From Myxococcales bacterium (GTDB lineage: Bacteria; Myxococcota_A; Polyangia; Polyangiales; Polyangiaceae), in contig JANXVA010000411.1 in NCBI GenBank assembly GCA_025351875.1, positions 1 to 61,655 on the forward strand: a DNA stretch of 61,655 nt, in the 5' to 3' direction. The notes beneath the pieces were generated by a model. It worked only from the letters and a program-made list of their open reading frames with translations, did no database searches and was not told where the DNA came from. Position 1 is the stretch's first letter, and every line of letters starts with the position of its first letter. Positions 17,624 through 25,288 of the stretch are shown here, in pieces. The position numbers were made by a program, and so were the translations under genes.

Positions 17624-18795
17624 GCGACCCCCAGGACGACGTCCGCGATCCGTCCGGCTCCGCCCGCGCCGGCGTACGATCGGGCGATCGACCGGGCAGC
17701 CTCGCGCTCGGGCGCCTCTTCGGCGAGGAGCGCGCGAAGGCACGATGCGACGTGCTCGGGCGACGAGCGCCCCAGATCGATCGACAGGCCGGCGCCCGCG
17801 CGCGCCACGAGCGCGGCGTTGTGGTGCTGATCGTTGCAGATCGGGGAGACGAGGAGCGGCACCGCATGGGCGAGCGCCTCCTGCACCGAGTTGGCTCCCC
17901 CATGCGTGATGACAGCGCGCGCCTCTGCGAGGAGCGCGACCTGCGGAGCAAACGCGACGACCTCGACGTTCGCAGGCGCCGAGCGCGCCAGCGGCGACGA
18001 GGCGAGCTCGCCCATCGCGATGACGAAGCGCGCGTCGACCGCGCGAGCGGCCTCGAGAACGACACCGAGCTGCACGGGCTGATGGTAGGCCTGACTGCCG
18101 AAGGACGCATAGACAAGCGGCCGCTGCCCACGTCGCGGGGAGGCCGCTTTCCCCGGTAACGCCGCGCCCACGAGGTGAATCGGCACGCCGTCGTCGGGAA
18201 GGTCGTCGCCAAGGAGCGCGCGGGTCGACAGCACGAAGGTCCCGAGGGGCGAGAGCGCGTCGCTCACCCGAAAGCGCGGCACCGCGACGCCGTGGGCCGT
18301 GAAGAGCGCGCGGCGCGCATCCTCGAGCGAGCGAAGCGTGTCGACGAGCTCGCTCTCGACGTCGTCACCGATGCATGGATTCAGCGAAGTCGAGAGACCG
18401 AGCCAGGGTAAATTCTCTTCGCAGGCGGCGATCGCCGCGAAGTACGCCATCGGGTCGATGACGACGACGTCGGGACGCGCCGCTACCAGATGCGCGCGAA
18501 GCGGCGCGATCGAAGACTCCACGGTGTCGACGAGCATGGCCCGGATCCACCCACGAAGCCGGGCGCGGTCGGCCAGCAGCGCGGCAAACGACTCCCCGCG
18601 ATGCTCGGCCGACGGTGGCCCGGCACCCTCGGGCGCGTGGACCTCGTCCCATCCGAGAGGGGCAAGGATGGGGCGGACATCCCGCGGCGCGTAGAACGAA
18701 ACGCGCGAACCTCGGGCACGCAGCGCCTCGGCCGCGCCGAGGAACGGATGCACGTGCCCCCGCTCGGGCAGCACGACGAAGAGCACGTGCTTCAC
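17620..18795 (-). CDS. UGT/MGT-like GT1 glycosyltransferase
   Basis: 391 residues, GT-B fold of the macrolide/UDP-glucuronosyltransferase type. N-terminal HVLFVVLPERGHVHPFLGAAEAL has the catalytic-type His near residue 14. The donor-binding signature AVITHGGANSVQEALAHAVP and DQHHNAALVARAGAG are in the C-terminal half. Members usually glycosylate small hydrophobic natural products. The start overlaps the stop of the asparagine synthetase gene (ATGA). Confidence 0.88.
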   Translation of the reverse strand: MKHVLFVVLPERGHVHPFLGAAEALRARGSRVSFYAPRDVRPILAPLGWDEVHAPEGAGPPSAEHRGESFAALLADRARLRGWIRAMLVDTVESSIAPLRAHLVAARPDVVVIDPMAYFAAIAACEENLPWLGLSTSLNPCIGDDVESELVDTLRSLEDARRALFTAHGVAVPRFRVSDALSPLGTFVLSTRALLGDDLPDDGVPIHLVGAALPGKAASPRRGQRPLVYASFGSQAYHQPVQLGVVLEAARAVDARFVIAMGELASSPLARSAPANVEVVAFAPQVALLAEARAVITHGGANSVQEALAHAVPLLVSPICNDQHHNAALVARAGAGLSIDLGRSSPEHVASCLRALLAEEAPEREAARSIARSYAGAGGAGRIADVVLGVA

Positions 18796-20573
18796 GGCGC
18801 GGCGACCTCGTGATGGCGCGACCAGTGCGCAAGCGCGATGACACGGAAGAGGATCGCCCTCTCGGACTCACGGAGCGGAAAAGGCTGGGCGAGGATGGCC
18901 GCGATGGCGCGCGTGTCCACGAGGGCGAGGACGACCTCGGGAGGATCGAGCAGCACCTTGCGAGCCTCGTCCCGGAAGACGGGTTCGACGTCGAGGTCCT
19001 TCGGTAGCGCGGACTTCTTCCGCGTCCGGACGTGCTCTGGAACGGCGCCCCGCGCGGCCTCGCGGAGCGCCCACTTCTCGACGCCGCCACGCAGCGCCAC
19101 CTCGGGCGCGATGCGACCGGCGAGCTCGACGAGCTCCACGTCTGCAAACGGCACGCGCGCCTCGAGCGAGGCGCGCATCGTGTGGATGTCGCCGTTGTGG
19201 AGGAGTCGAGGGAGCCAGCGCTTGATGACGAGGTAGGTCATCGCGAGCACTTGGCGCGCGCCACCGTGCTCGAAGCTCCCGCCGCGCGCCGCCACGAGCG
19301 CCTCGAGCGAGGCGACCGCGTCGCCCACCGGGTCGCGCGCGATCTCGGCACGGATCGGCACGCTGCCGAGACGGCCCAGGATGGCTCCCGGCCCGCGCAG
19401 CGCCTCCGGATCGAGCAAGAAGTGGTAGCCGTAGTGTGTCTCGTCGGCAGCGTCTCCGACGACGACCGCCTTCAGCGAGGCCGAAGCCGCGCGCGCCAGG
19501 CGATGCTGCGCGATCTCCTGTTCCCATACGGGAAGCGCGTCGTTGGCGATGGCGATTTCCCGCAAATCACGGGCGATTTCGGCGCGGCTCACGTGCACGA
19601 GGTGCGGAGCGAGGCCGAGCTCCCGCGCGACGTCGTGCGCGTACGGAGTGTCGTCAGAGCTCGTGATGCCGGAGCGCCCATAGTCGAAGCGCGCCTGATC
19701 GTCGAAGGTCACGGTGTACGCCGGCACCGGCTCCTTCGCTCGCGCAGCCATCGTCGCCGCGACCAGCGCCGAGTCGAGACCTCCGCTCGAGAAGAGCCCG
19801 ATGGGGACGTCGGCGACGAGGGCTCGTTCGATCGCACGAGGCACCACCTCGCGCAGATCGGCGACGACCTGACGTTCGTCGTGATCGCGGACGTGCTCGC
19901 GCCCGCACGGCCAGTCCCAGTACTCCTCGACGCGAACCCCATCGCGGTCGACGAGCACGAAATGCGCAGGCGGGAGCGGCGCGACGCCTTCGAACATCGT
20001 GCGCGTCACGCCGCTGAAGCAAGGGGCGACGAGCGCATCGAGGGCACCGGCGACGTCGAGCCGCGGCCTCTCTCGCGCGGTTCGAGCGATGGCGTGAGCC
20101 TCGGAGGCGAACACGAACGCCTCACCGTCGAGCGCGTGGTGGAAGGGCTTCGCTCCGAGGCGGTCGCGAGCGCCGAAGCCTCGCTCGAGCCTCGCGTCCC
20201 AGACGAAGAACGCGAACATCCCCGACAGCCGAGCGGCGCACGCGGGCCCCCACCGTGCATAGGCCGCGAGCACCACCTCGGTGTCGCTTCGTGTGCGGAA
20301 CGACCATTCGAGCGAGCCCCTGAGCGCGTCCGCGTTGGCGAGCTCACCGTTGTAGACGAGGACGTAGCGACCATCCGGGCTGACCATCGGCTGAGCGCCG
20401 CCCTCGTGATCGAGGATCGAGAGGCGCGTATGGGTCAGCGAGACGTGCCCCTTCGCGTAGTCGCCCTCGCCATCGGGCCCTCGATGGCGAAGGCGGACGC
20501 GCATCGCGGCGAGGCGCACCGCATGGGCTGACGCCGGACGCCCGAAGTCGATGAGGCCGGCGATACCGCACAT
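18792..20573 (-). CDS. Asparagine synthetase (glutamine-hydrolysing) homologue
   Basis: 593 residues. N-terminal class II glutaminase domain with Cys2 exposed after Met (MCGIAGL), RLRHRGPDGEG, YNGELAN, RSDTEVV and GAKPFHH. Synthetase domain with the PP-loop FSSGGLDSALVAATM and VVVGDAADETHYGY (usual GDGADE changed to GDAADE), then TMRASLEARVPF. The catalytic residues look intact, so it should form an amide using glutamine ammonia or an amine. In a biosynthetic cluster, AsnB homologues often amidate a product carboxylate. The gene starts at TGATG, one base overlapping the upstream stop. Confidence 0.85.
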   Translation of the reverse strand: MCGIAGLIDFGRPASAHAVRLAAMRVRLRHRGPDGEGDYAKGHVSLTHTRLSILDHEGGAQPMVSPDGRYVLVYNGELANADALRGSLEWSFRTRSDTEVVLAAYARWGPACAARLSGMFAFFVWDARLERGFGARDRLGAKPFHHALDGEAFVFASEAHAIARTARERPRLDVAGALDALVAPCFSGVTRTMFEGVAPLPPAHFVLVDRDGVRVEEYWDWPCGREHVRDHDERQVVADLREVVPRAIERALVADVPIGLFSSGGLDSALVAATMAARAKEPVPAYTVTFDDQARFDYGRSGITSSDDTPYAHDVARELGLAPHLVHVSRAEIARDLREIAIANDALPVWEQEIAQHRLARAASASLKAVVVGDAADETHYGYHFLLDPEALRGPGAILGRLGSVPIRAEIARDPVGDAVASLEALVAARGGSFEHGGARQVLAMTYLVIKRWLPRLLHNGDIHTMRASLEARVPFADVELVELAGRIAPEVALRGGVEKWALREAARGAVPEHVRTRKKSALPKDLDVEPVFRDEARKVLLDPPEVVLALVDTRAIAAILAQPFPLRESERAILFRVIALAHWSRHHEVAAP

Positions 20574-21610
20574 CAGCTGCCTCCATACGTCGCGACGAAC
20601 GCGGCGAGCGACGCCACGCCGACGTTGGCTCGATCGTCATCCGACCAAGACAGAGGGCGCGCGAGCGCGCGTGCGAGACACGCGAGCGCAGGGGCGGAGG
20701 GAAACGCCTCGCGGGGTAACGCGGGCGCGAACGTTGGGACCTTGGCACGCTCCGCGATCGCGATCGGAAGCCCCCACGCGACAGCGAGCTCTCGGAGCGC
20801 CTTTTTTCCAGGGTCTGGTGCGCCTGCGAGCATACCGACGAGCAAGTCGTCGAGGAACGGCGAGGCAAGCTCGAGCCCGGAGCCGCGCGTGATCGCCGCG
20901 ACGATCGGGACGTAGTCGGCCCGCTCGGTCGCACCGCGCGCCGCCTGATCGGCACCGTCGCCGGTCACGAGCACGTCGTGTCCGCGCGCCCTCGCGACGC
21001 GCGCGAGAACGACGCGGCTCACCGGGTGCAGGTTGTAGAGCGGCGTCTCCGCGAGGCGCACGGCGAGCGGAAGCTCCTGCGCGAGGTCCTCCGTCCCGAG
21101 CGTGATCTCGTGCAGCGCGAGCCCGAGGGCGGCGGCGGCGGCGCGAGCCTCGCGCGACTCGTCGTACGACGTCCCGGGGAGCGCGAGGTGAACTGCCTCG
21201 TGAATCAGGACTCCGGCACGCCGAGCGGCGAGAACGGCGAGCGGTGCGTCGATGCCACCTCCCAGCGCGACCACGGGGCGCTTCGCGCCACGGAGCGCAC
21301 GGGCCGCGGCGCCGACCAGCGCGGAGTCGAGCGAAGCTTCCGCGGACGGTGTCGAGCACGCGACCTCCGGCTTCGCGCGCCGCCCGACGAGCCTCATTCC
21401 CGGCGGAACCGCACGAACCCCGCGCAGACACGTGCGATCGGGGGCATCGCCGAGCCCCCACGCCGCCTCGACACCTTGTATGTCGAGGCCGGAGCCACGC
21501 GCCTCGGGGACGCGCGCGAGGAGCATACGCAGATCGCCCGCGTGGGCGCCGGACGCGGGATCGAACACGATGCGGCGTGAGCCGAGACGATCGCGAACGA
21601 GCGCGGTCAT
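20573..21610 (-). CDS. Glutaminase-less, degenerate asparagine-synthetase-like protein
   Basis: 345 residues. It lacks the N-terminal nucleophile Cys and most of the glutaminase domain; only its last part is recognisable (CLRGVRAVPPGMRLVG). The PP-loop region reads VVALGGGIDAPLAVLAA near 113-128, without the serines of SGGxDS. The later VLVTGDGADQAARG replaces the usual GDGADE. It is in the size range of lasso-cyclase or beta-lactam-synthetase relatives, which also use the AsnB fold without glutaminase, but the PP-loop change makes ATP chemistry uncertain. Coupled by ATGA to radical SAM gene 2. Could be an inactive partner of the full AsnB next to it. Confidence 0.7.
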   Translation of the reverse strand: MTALVRDRLGSRRIVFDPASGAHAGDLRMLLARVPEARGSGLDIQGVEAAWGLGDAPDRTCLRGVRAVPPGMRLVGRRAKPEVACSTPSAEASLDSALVGAAARALRGAKRPVVALGGGIDAPLAVLAARRAGVLIHEAVHLALPGTSYDESREARAAAAALGLALHEITLGTEDLAQELPLAVRLAETPLYNLHPVSRVVLARVARARGHDVLVTGDGADQAARGATERADYVPIVAAITRGSGLELASPFLDDLLVGMLAGAPDPGKKALRELAVAWGLPIAIAERAKVPTFAPALPREAFPSAPALACLARALARPLSWSDDDRANVGVASLAAFVATYGGS

Positions 21611-22437
21611 TCGGGCCTCCGTTCGCGCACTTCGAGGCGCGTGAGCTGCCGGAAGGGCATGAGCGCGCCGGTCCCACCCAGGCATCGGGCGCACGACGCG
21701 AGCGGCTCGCTCCGCTCGAGATAGCGCGTGATCTCGAGCGTGCGCTCCGCGCGTGGCGCCAGCGAGACGCCGTCGCTTGCCGCCAGCGAGCCGCCGGCAT
21801 CGGCCAGGGCGTCGATGCCGACCGGCCGGCTGCACGCGAAGAGCGTCCCGTCGCGGAGCGTATGGCATCGATGCCGGAGCCAGCAGCTGTCGAACACCTC
21901 GCGCGTGACCGAGGCTTCGGGCTCGGGCGAGCGCCGTGTCATCGACTGAAACTGCTCCTGATGCTTCTCGTTCAGCGCGACGCCGAAGCGCACGGCGCGT
22001 GTGCGCAGGGAGGCGAGCGAGGCCGCATCGATACCGACGCCCGGATAGATCGAGACGGTGATCGCGTCGAGCTCCTCGAACAGCGCGTCTGGAGCACGCG
22101 CGAGGAGAACGCCGTTCGTCGTCATCGACACCCTCGGCGCGATGCCGCTCGCCTTTGCGACACGCGCGAGCTCCACGATGTTCGGCGCGAGGAGCGGCTC
22201 ACCTCCGGAGAGCTTGAAGACGCTCGGGCGCAGGACCTCACGCGCCCATGCGAGGTCGCGCTGGAGGTCGGCGGCCTCCAGAAAGCGACGCGGCGCGAGC
22301 GGCGAGAGCACGCAGCAGCCCGCGCAGCGCAGGTTGCAGTGGTCGGTGACGTGGACCTCGAGAGCATGGGTCACGATCGTCCCATCGGCGAGGGCCGGAT
22401 AGGCGCGCGGCCGCGACCAGGAAGGGTCGAGCGTCAT
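21607..22437 (-). CDS. Radical SAM enzyme with SPASM/twitch-like C-terminus (second)
   Basis: 276 residues. The cluster motif TDHCNLRCAGCC (CX3CX2C, Cys34/38/41) binds a 4Fe-4S cluster for SAM cleavage; KLSGGEPLLAP is the GGEP motif. The C-terminal part has CWLRHRCHTLRDGTLFAC, matching the SPASM first motif CX9-15GX4C (X11), and SCARC near the end. An auxiliary Fe-S cluster is therefore likely. It shares CWLRHRC and overall layout with the upstream radical SAM protein, so they are paralogues, and this one lacks the 100-residue N-terminal domain. The ATG overlaps the upstream stop (ATGA). Confidence 0.85.
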   Translation of the reverse strand: MTLDPSWSRPRAYPALADGTIVTHALEVHVTDHCNLRCAGCCVLSPLAPRRFLEAADLQRDLAWAREVLRPSVFKLSGGEPLLAPNIVELARVAKASGIAPRVSMTTNGVLLARAPDALFEELDAITVSIYPGVGIDAASLASLRTRAVRFGVALNEKHQEQFQSMTRRSPEPEASVTREVFDSCWLRHRCHTLRDGTLFACSRPVGIDALADAGGSLAASDGVSLAPRAERTLEITRYLERSEPLASCARCLGGTGALMPFRQLTRLEVRERRPE

Positions 22438-23603
22438 GGAGCCAGCCTGCCGTCCTTGACGTCGCGCTTGCGTAGCTGCACATGGGGGGCGAGCGCGCCG
22501 CTCGAGCCGTAGCAGTGCGTGCATGATGCAATCTTCTCGGAGCTGCCGAGGTAGGCAGCGAGGCACGTCGCGAAGTCCTCGGCCTCGAGCGGGATCCCCT
22601 GCGAGCGCTGGGTCGCCTCGGCGTCTGCGTCGCGAGCCAAGACATCGACGAACGCGTGATAGTCAGCGTGGTACGCCGCGCGCGTGCACTTGTAGAACAC
22701 GCCCTCGCGCACGACGAGGCAGCGATGACGCAGCCAGCACGCGTCGTACGCGCCCTGCGCATCGGCCGCGCTCCGAGCCTCGCGCGAGAGCACGGTGCTG
22801 AAGGTGTCGACGGGCTTCAGGTTGAGGACGACATCGAAGCGCTTGGCGCGCTCCTCGGTCTCGGCGACGAGCTCGGGACGGAGCGGCGCGCTCGCGTAGC
22901 TCGACACCGTGAGCTCGTCCAGCGCCGAGAACGCGTCGTCGTCGATCGTGCGCAGCAGGAGCCCGTTCGTGAAGAGCCGGATCCGCGGAGCCACGCCGCT
23001 CTCGCGCACGGCCCGCAGCACGCCGCCCACATCGGGATGGAGCAGCGGCTCACCGCCCATGATCTTGAGGACGTCGGGCTTCACTACCTCGCGGAGGCGC
23101 TCGCAGGTTGCCCGCACTTCGGCGACCGACATGGATCGCGCGGGTAGGTAGGGAGAGACATTGCAGCACTGCGCACAACGCAGATTGCAGTGCTCGACGA
23201 TGTGGAGCTCGACGGACTCGACGGCGACGCGACCGTCGGTGTCGACCGCGTACGCACGCGTCTCCTCCGGAGCGCGCGGCGCGATACGTGCGCGGAGCAT
23301 CAGCGGACCGTCGTGCGGTTCGCAGGAGCACGAGACCGACGCGCGCGGAGGCAGACGGCGCGTGAGCCAGGTCGTGGCGCGGGCCACGCCGCCTGCGTCG
23401 AGGCCGTACGCCTCGACCCGGACCGCGTCCTCGATGCGATAGCCCATGTCACGACCGAGCCGCGCGACGTTCTCGCGCGCCGAGACCGCGCGGATCGCGG
23501 CGAATGCACGCGCGAGCGTGTCGTCCAGCCCCGAGCCTACCGCAATCGCAACGACTTCGAGCTCACCCGAGGGAAGGAGTGTGGCCTTGGCCGACGGAAC
23601 CAT
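22434..23603 (-). CDS. Radical SAM enzyme with SPASM/twitch-like C-terminus (first)
   Basis: 389 residues. An N-terminal ~115-residue domain of unknown type (EVVAIAVGSGLDDTLARAFAAI) precedes the radical SAM core with EHCNLRCAQCC (Cys139/143/146) and KIMGGEPLLHP. C-terminal CWLRHRCLVVREGVFYKC fits the SPASM CX11GX4C motif, and SCTHC completes a likely auxiliary cluster. SPASM/twitch enzymes mostly modify peptides or aminoglycoside-like sugars. First gene of the seven overlapping genes. 78 bases separate it from the membrane protein gene upstream, so the wider run may be one operon. Confidence 0.85.
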   Translation of the reverse strand: MVPSAKATLLPSGELEVVAIAVGSGLDDTLARAFAAIRAVSARENVARLGRDMGYRIEDAVRVEAYGLDAGGVARATTWLTRRLPPRASVSCSCEPHDGPLMLRARIAPRAPEETRAYAVDTDGRVAVESVELHIVEHCNLRCAQCCNVSPYLPARSMSVAEVRATCERLREVVKPDVLKIMGGEPLLHPDVGGVLRAVRESGVAPRIRLFTNGLLLRTIDDDAFSALDELTVSSYASAPLRPELVAETEERAKRFDVVLNLKPVDTFSTVLSREARSAADAQGAYDACWLRHRCLVVREGVFYKCTRAAYHADYHAFVDVLARDADAEATQRSQGIPLEAEDFATCLAAYLGSSEKIASCTHCYGSSGALAPHVQLRKRDVKDGRLAP

Positions 23604-23681
23604 CGAACCCCGAGGCTACCTCCATATCTCGGGCCAGGCGGCGGCTCGTCGACGCCCTATTTTGCGACCGCGGAAGGTGCA

Positions 23682-24530
23682 TCAGCGCGGGCCGCCCTCG
23701 AGAGCGTCGAGCTCGGAGGCGAGGAGCGCATCGGCGCGCTCGACCCCCGCGGCGTGCCTCAGCCTGCGGACGGCGGCAAGGAGTGCGAGGACGATGGCGC
23801 CGAACACGACGGCGATCCCGATCGCGCCGCGATGACCGCGCGCGCGAGGGGTGACCACGGTCGCCGCGAGCCCGCCCTCGACACGCACGTCCTCGCCGCG
23901 CACGTAGACGGCGGCCCCGGTGACACGCGCCGTGTAGCCCGTGAGGCGACGCGCCTCTTCACGGGCCGCGTGACTGGTTCCCGGCGGAGCCACGTGGCCG
24001 ACGCCCTTCTCGAGGATGCGACCCGGCTCGACCTCGAAGCGGGTGCCCGCGCCGAGATCCCCGTCGATGATCTGGAGCGCGCTGCCGGCGGCGACCGGCG
24101 CGCCGTAGCGCTGACTACCGTCGAGCGACGTCCGATGACGGACGACCGCGCTCAGGGTGCGTCCGGGGCCAGCGGCGCGATCGATGACGATCCCGGTGAC
24201 GTGACCGTTCTCGACGATCGCGGCGACGCCCGGCTTCTGCTCCACCTCCTCGCCGTCGGCGAGGGGAACCGCGAAGCGGAGCTCGAGCGACGCGCCCTCG
24301 GCGATCTCCGTGGCCGACTCTGGCGTCAACACCCATTGCGCGTGCCACGCGATGCCTTCGTCCGTGCGCGAGGGGGTGAACAGCGCGCCAGCGACGCGAG
24401 CGACGCTGGCGGGCTTGTGAGGTTGGGCCTGCGCGGGCGCGGTGAGAGCCGTGCCCGCAAGCCCGAGAAGAACGTGGAGGACGAGCACCATGCGCCGGAA
24501 CGCGGGAGTGCGAACGTGGTCGCGGAGCAT
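23682..24530 (-). CDS. Secreted or periplasmic protein with C-terminal membrane anchor
   Basis: 282 residues. A signal peptide (RMVLVLHVLLGLAGTALTAPAQAQ, cleavage near 36) precedes a beta-rich region (ASLELRFAVPLADGEEVEQKPGVAAIVENGHVTGI). A membrane helix, GAIGIAVVFGAIVLALLAAV, lies near 236-256, with a short cytoplasmic tail rich in Ala/Glu. No family recognised. It starts 4 bases after the five-helix membrane protein gene, so the two form a pair, upstream of the radical SAM set on the same strand. Confidence 0.7.
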   Translation of the reverse strand: MLRDHVRTPAFRRMVLVLHVLLGLAGTALTAPAQAQPHKPASVARVAGALFTPSRTDEGIAWHAQWVLTPESATEIAEGASLELRFAVPLADGEEVEQKPGVAAIVENGHVTGIVIDRAAGPGRTLSAVVRHRTSLDGSQRYGAPVAAGSALQIIDGDLGAGTRFEVEPGRILEKGVGHVAPPGTSHAAREEARRLTGYTARVTGAAVYVRGEDVRVEGGLAATVVTPRARGHRGAIGIAVVFGAIVLALLAAVRRLRHAAGVERADALLASELDALEGGPR

Positions 24531-24534
24531 TTGT

Positions 24535-25182
24535 TCACTCCGCCGGGGCGATGGGAAGAGTGTGGCTCGACTGCGCGAGGTGATCGATCCCGCCGCCGAA
24601 CACGGTGCGCTCCGGGAAGATCGGCGACGCAAGCGACGCGAGCTGCACCAGCGTGAGGAGCTGCATGCCGAGCGTGACGGCGACCGGCAAGAGGACCGTG
24701 CGCATCTTCGTCCCCGGCTCGAGGCGACGGACCACGCCGCGGACGAACATGGTCGTCCCGGTGAGGAGCGCGAGACCGACCGAGCCGAGGCCGAGGACGG
24801 GGCCTGCCCAGGCGCTCGAGTGGTAGTAGAGCGCCACGAGCGGCGCGAAGACCGCGAGGACGAGCGTTCCGCCGAAGACTCCGCCGGTGAAGCCGAGGGC
24901 GAGGTCACTGCCTCGAACGCGCGTGCCAGAGAGACGCCAGGCGAGGAGGCCGGCCGGCGCCGCGAAGGCACACGACAGGAGCACCACCATGGGCACCTTG
25001 TAGACGTTCGCCAGCGCGAGCCCCGCGGACCGGCTTCCGGCCGCGAGCCCCCACACGGCCGCGAACACGAGCGACGCGAGCAGGGCGAAGACGATGAGCT
25101 GCATCCGGCGCGAGCGGCCGGAGTCCTCTGCCGGAATCGGGCGTCCACAGGCAATGTCGATCAGCGTGACGAGGGTTCCCAT
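24535..25182 (-). CDS. Five-helix integral membrane protein
   Basis: 215 residues with about five membrane helices (LIVFALLASLVFAAVWGLA, VPMVVLLSCAFAAPAGLLAW, GGVFGGTLVLAVFAPLVALYY, GLGSVGLALLTGTTMFV, LLPVAVTLGMQLLTLVQLASL) after a short cytoplasmic N-terminus. Layout is Yip1/DUF1282-like, but no firm family is assigned. The start could instead be the GTG at 25215 (11 residues longer, LRRLEEK helix); the ATG at 25182 is preferred because GGAGG lies 12 bases upstream. It overlaps nothing, and the histidine kinase gene ends 106 bases upstream. Confidence 0.65.
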   Translation of the reverse strand: MGTLVTLIDIACGRPIPAEDSGRSRRMQLIVFALLASLVFAAVWGLAAGSRSAGLALANVYKVPMVVLLSCAFAAPAGLLAWRLSGTRVRGSDLALGFTGGVFGGTLVLAVFAPLVALYYHSSAWAGPVLGLGSVGLALLTGTTMFVRGVVRRLEPGTKMRTVLLPVAVTLGMQLLTLVQLASLASPIFPERTVFGGGIDHLAQSSHTLPIAPAE

Positions 25183-25288
25183 CTTCTCTTCGAGCCTCCG
25201 AAGATCGTTATGCACCTCGCGCTTGGATACGGCTGACGGACGCCGTGAAACGACGGTCCGAGGGGTGTGAAAACGGCTTGAACGCGCG

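Noticed and set aside
23604-23681. Precursor peptide between the membrane protein and radical SAM gene 1
   Set aside because: The 78-base gap has no start codon with a plausible ribosome site and reading frame on the minus strand; too short for a usual RiPP precursor.
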